Below, in pieces: positions 62,316 through 64,000 of a DNA stretch of 64,000 nt (position 1 is its first letter; every line of letters starts with the position of its first letter). Origin of the DNA: Terriglobia bacterium (GTDB lineage: Bacteria > Acidobacteriota > UBA6911); contig JAIQGI010000009.1 in assembly GCA_020072565.1 (NCBI GenBank), positions 1-64,000 on the forward strand, written 5' to 3'. The notes below the pieces were generated by a model. That model was given only the letters and a program-made list of their open reading frames with translations. It did no database searches and was not told the DNA's origin. Made by a program: the position numbers and the translations under genes.

Positions 62316-64000
62316 CTACCGCAAGGACACGCTGCCGGCGACCAAGCTGAGGAACGCATCTACCCGGAGCCGGATCTGTTGGACGTCGGAAGGCGAATAA
62401 TCCGTGACGATTTTCAGGAAGGGGAGGCCGTGCTTTCTCTCGATGTGTCGCCTGAGGACTTCGGATTCCACGTCATAGGTGAGGCATGATTGCCAGACGA
62501 GGTCGACGATCCCTCCAGGCTTGAAGTCTTCGATCAGGCGGTCTACGTATTCCATCCGGCCGGCGTTCGGGGTCATGCACGAGCAGGGAAGGTGGAGGTA
62601 TTTCCGGGCGATCGCCTCGACAGGATCACCCTCCTCGGCGACGTCTTCGAGAATCGGCTTCAACCCGGTGCAATTCTCTTGGGCCACGACTGTCGCCCCA
62701 GCCGCTTCGATGATTTCCAATACTTTCTCGGCGCCTTGCGGCATCGGAACACCGGTCATCAGGATCCGCGGCCTTTTCCACTGCAGAGCGGATGCCGCGA
62801 TGCGGAGATGATCCTTCGGGTGGGAAGCCGCCGAGTCGGATTGGGCGATGATCATCTCATAGGCTTCGAGGTCCTCCGGAATCCCGGAGATCTGGCTCTT
62901 CGCGGCAAGGATTTCCCGCCCTGTGAGCGGGTTCCCGGCCCGACTGGCGATCTCCCGGCGGAGCGCCCTTTCCCGGTTCATCATCCGTATTGCCTCAGCC
63001 AGGCGCTCCCCGGTCACCGCGTTGCCCGTCAGCGCCTCCATCCGGCGGCAAAGGCCCTCGACTTCGGACTTCCAGCGGCCATAGGCGCCCACGTCATCCG
63101 GCTTCTGGGGAAGCTCAAGGACATGGATTGGCTTGAAGCCGCCCAGAAGCTCAAACATCTTTTTCTTCCCGTCGCAGGTCGTCTCGGCCACGACCAAGTC
63201 GCTCATCTCGAAAAAGGGGCTCGCCTTTTCGAGGGCGAAGCCGTAGCTCGACTTGATCAGGGGGCAGAGGCCGGCGGGAAGGTCACGCTCCGCATCGAGG
63301 GCGGCTTTGTGGCTCCCGCCGCAGGCGCAGACCGGAACGGCGCCGGCCGCCATGATGATTTCGCGCGGCGTGAATTCGCAGAAGGTCGAGACGATCTTCT
63401 TCCCCGCGGCCTTGGCCTCGCGGGCGAAATCCAAGGCATTCGCCACCGTTCGGTCGAATCGAGCGAGCGCGGGAACGGTGTGCAGGCATGCACTTCGTGG
63501 AGTCGCATCGATATGCCCGCCGCCGGCCGCAGACGCGTGGCAGCCCGCGCCCTGGTTCGGTACCGCGCCGTGTCGCGATTCGGCTCGGCTCGGCGCTTCG
63601 GATGCGTTGGCCATAACCGCTGTGTTGTCGCGATCCCTCCCTGGCCCGGCGCCGGCGCCGCGTGGAGGAAGGGGAACGGGACCCGAATCCAGTCCACACT
63701 CGCGCGGCGCGGATTCACCGGCCCGAAAGTCCGCGATCGTGACGTGTTTCGGCTCGGCTTCCGGAATCCCGCGCGCGACAGCGATCCCGGCCAGCCGCCC
63801 CTGATGACCGAGCCGCCTTGCGCCCACGAGCGCCGCGCCGAGCGCTCCCGTGATCCGGGGATCGGCCGGGACGATCAGCCTTTCTCGGAGCTCCCGGCCC
63901 AGGGCCGCAACCATCGCCTCGTTCAACGCCACACCGCCCGTAAAGGCGACCGGAGCGCGGACCCCGACGCGTTCGGCCAGCCCTGCCACCCGCCGGGCGA
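62316..64000 (-). CDS. fused activator / 2-hydroxyacyl-CoA dehydratase-like double-cubane protein (5' end beyond window)
   Basis: The frame is open to the window edge. The visible N-terminal part is the end of a BcrAD/BadFG-type ATPase activator (VAFTGGVALNEAMVAALGRE, DPRITGALGAALVGARR). A linker of about 75 residues rich in Gly, Pro and Ala follows, then a complete HgdB/FldC-like dehydratase-type domain of about 385 residues. Conserved Cys positions are in STFCEFTPREI, VPVCACGG, GLCPLIKSS, ETTCDGKKKMFE, ENCTGLKP, LPCSCMTPNAGR and WQSCLTYDVE. This matches stand-alone double-cubane cluster proteins and their reductases, here in one chain. It would use ATP to drive low-potential electron transfer to an unknown substrate. 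It is incomplete at its start. Confidence 0.85.
   Translation of the reverse strand, partial: ARRVAGLAERVGVRAPVAFTGGVALNEAMVAALGRELRERLIVPADPRITGALGAALVGARRLGHQGRLAGIAVARGIPEAEPKHVTIADFRAGESAPRECGLDSGPVPLPPRGAGAGPGRDRDNTAVMANASEAPSRAESRHGAVPNQGAGCHASAAGGGHIDATPRSACLHTVPALARFDRTVANALDFAREAKAAGKKIVSTFCEFTPREIIMAAGAVPVCACGGSHKAALDAERDLPAGLCPLIKSSYGFALEKASPFFEMSDLVVAETTCDGKKKMFELLGGFKPIHVLELPQKPDDVGAYGRWKSEVEGLCRRMEALTGNAVTGERLAEAIRMMNRERALRREIASRAGNPLTGREILAAKSQISGIPEDLEAYEMIIAQSDSAASHPKDHLRIAASALQWKRPRILMTGVPMPQGAEKVLEIIEAAGATVVAQENCTGLKPILEDVAEEGDPVEAIARKYLHLPCSCMTPNAGRMEYVDRLIEDFKPGGIVDLVWQSCLTYDVESEVLRRHIERKHGLPFLKIVTDYSPSDVQQIRLRVDAFLSLVAGSVSLR

Overview
The window looks like a chromosome segment of a member of the Acidobacteriota, probably a metagenome-assembled or environmental genome. 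The grounds are protein families rather than any rRNA, since no rRNA or tRNA gene was seen. They include two complete large duplicated FtsX/MacB-type permeases of the acidobacterial ADOP type, each behind a PadR regulator, and several VWFA-related proteins of the acidobacterial type. Many secreted enzymes carry twin-arginine (Tat) leaders, ECF sigma factors are frequent, and the GC content is moderately high. The assignment is an inference from families and is safe only at about phylum level.

Layout. 1-2.9 kb: wreck of a VWFA-type gene, then an ECF sigma factor, a putative membrane anti-sigma factor and a secreted protein in one operon. 3.1-4.1 kb: debris (3' end of an ADOP permease, a possible group II intron reverse-transcriptase tail, a frameshifted bacterioferritin). 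4.4-7.9 kb: small VIT-like membrane protein and two divergent, paralogous, Tat-targeted enolase-superfamily proteins. 8-10.1 kb: methyltransferase and GrpB fragments, a 5'-truncated hemerythrin-like gene and the iron-sulfur repair gene ric. 10.6-13 kb: 5'-truncated amidohydrolase converging on an ECF sigma factor with a large C-terminal extension. 13.9-18 kb: outer-membrane barrel, repeat-rich intergenic region, intact VWFA-type protein, transposase remnant. 18-22.7 kb: AhpD-like protein, ECF sigma factor, DUF2892-sufS pair, amidase. 23.4-28.2 kb: glycoside hydrolase gene with an internal stop, then two sulfatases in tandem. 28.6-34.25 kb: four-gene two-component cassette with overlapping genes and a tandem PAS array. 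34.7-37.5 kb: deleted GH2 gene, then a DUF362 / radical SAM pair in which both proteins carry Tat leaders. 37.7-41.4 kb: aspS, a VanX-like dipeptidase, an ArsR / broken AHSA1 pair. 41.7-51.6 kb: two-gene ABC transporter and two PadR-ADOP pairs, with transposase debris and a DsbD-alpha-like lipoprotein between. 51.6-58.5 kb: truncated VWFA-type gene, LamG-GH127 enzyme, VOC protein, pectate lyase. 58.9-64 kb: DUF3810 membrane metalloprotease-like protein, TonB-C protein, and a 2-hydroxyacyl-CoA-dehydratase-like protein fused to its activator that runs off the window.

Taken together, the intact genes suggest a polysaccharide-degrading heterotroph: sulfatases, GH127, pectate lyase, remains of GH2 and GH35-like enzymes, and enolase-superfamily sugar-acid-type enzymes. 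It has dense regulation by ECF, PadR and PAS/kinase proteins, iron-sulfur maintenance (SufS, Ric) and possibly an anaerobic redox enzyme. The window also holds an unusual load of broken genes: at least ten fragments or frameshifted genes, often joined at abrupt junctions.

The best candidates for something undescribed are the Tat-targeted radical SAM / DUF362 pair, the PAS-array kinase cassette, the sigma factor with an unrecognised C-terminal domain, and the fused dehydratase/activator.
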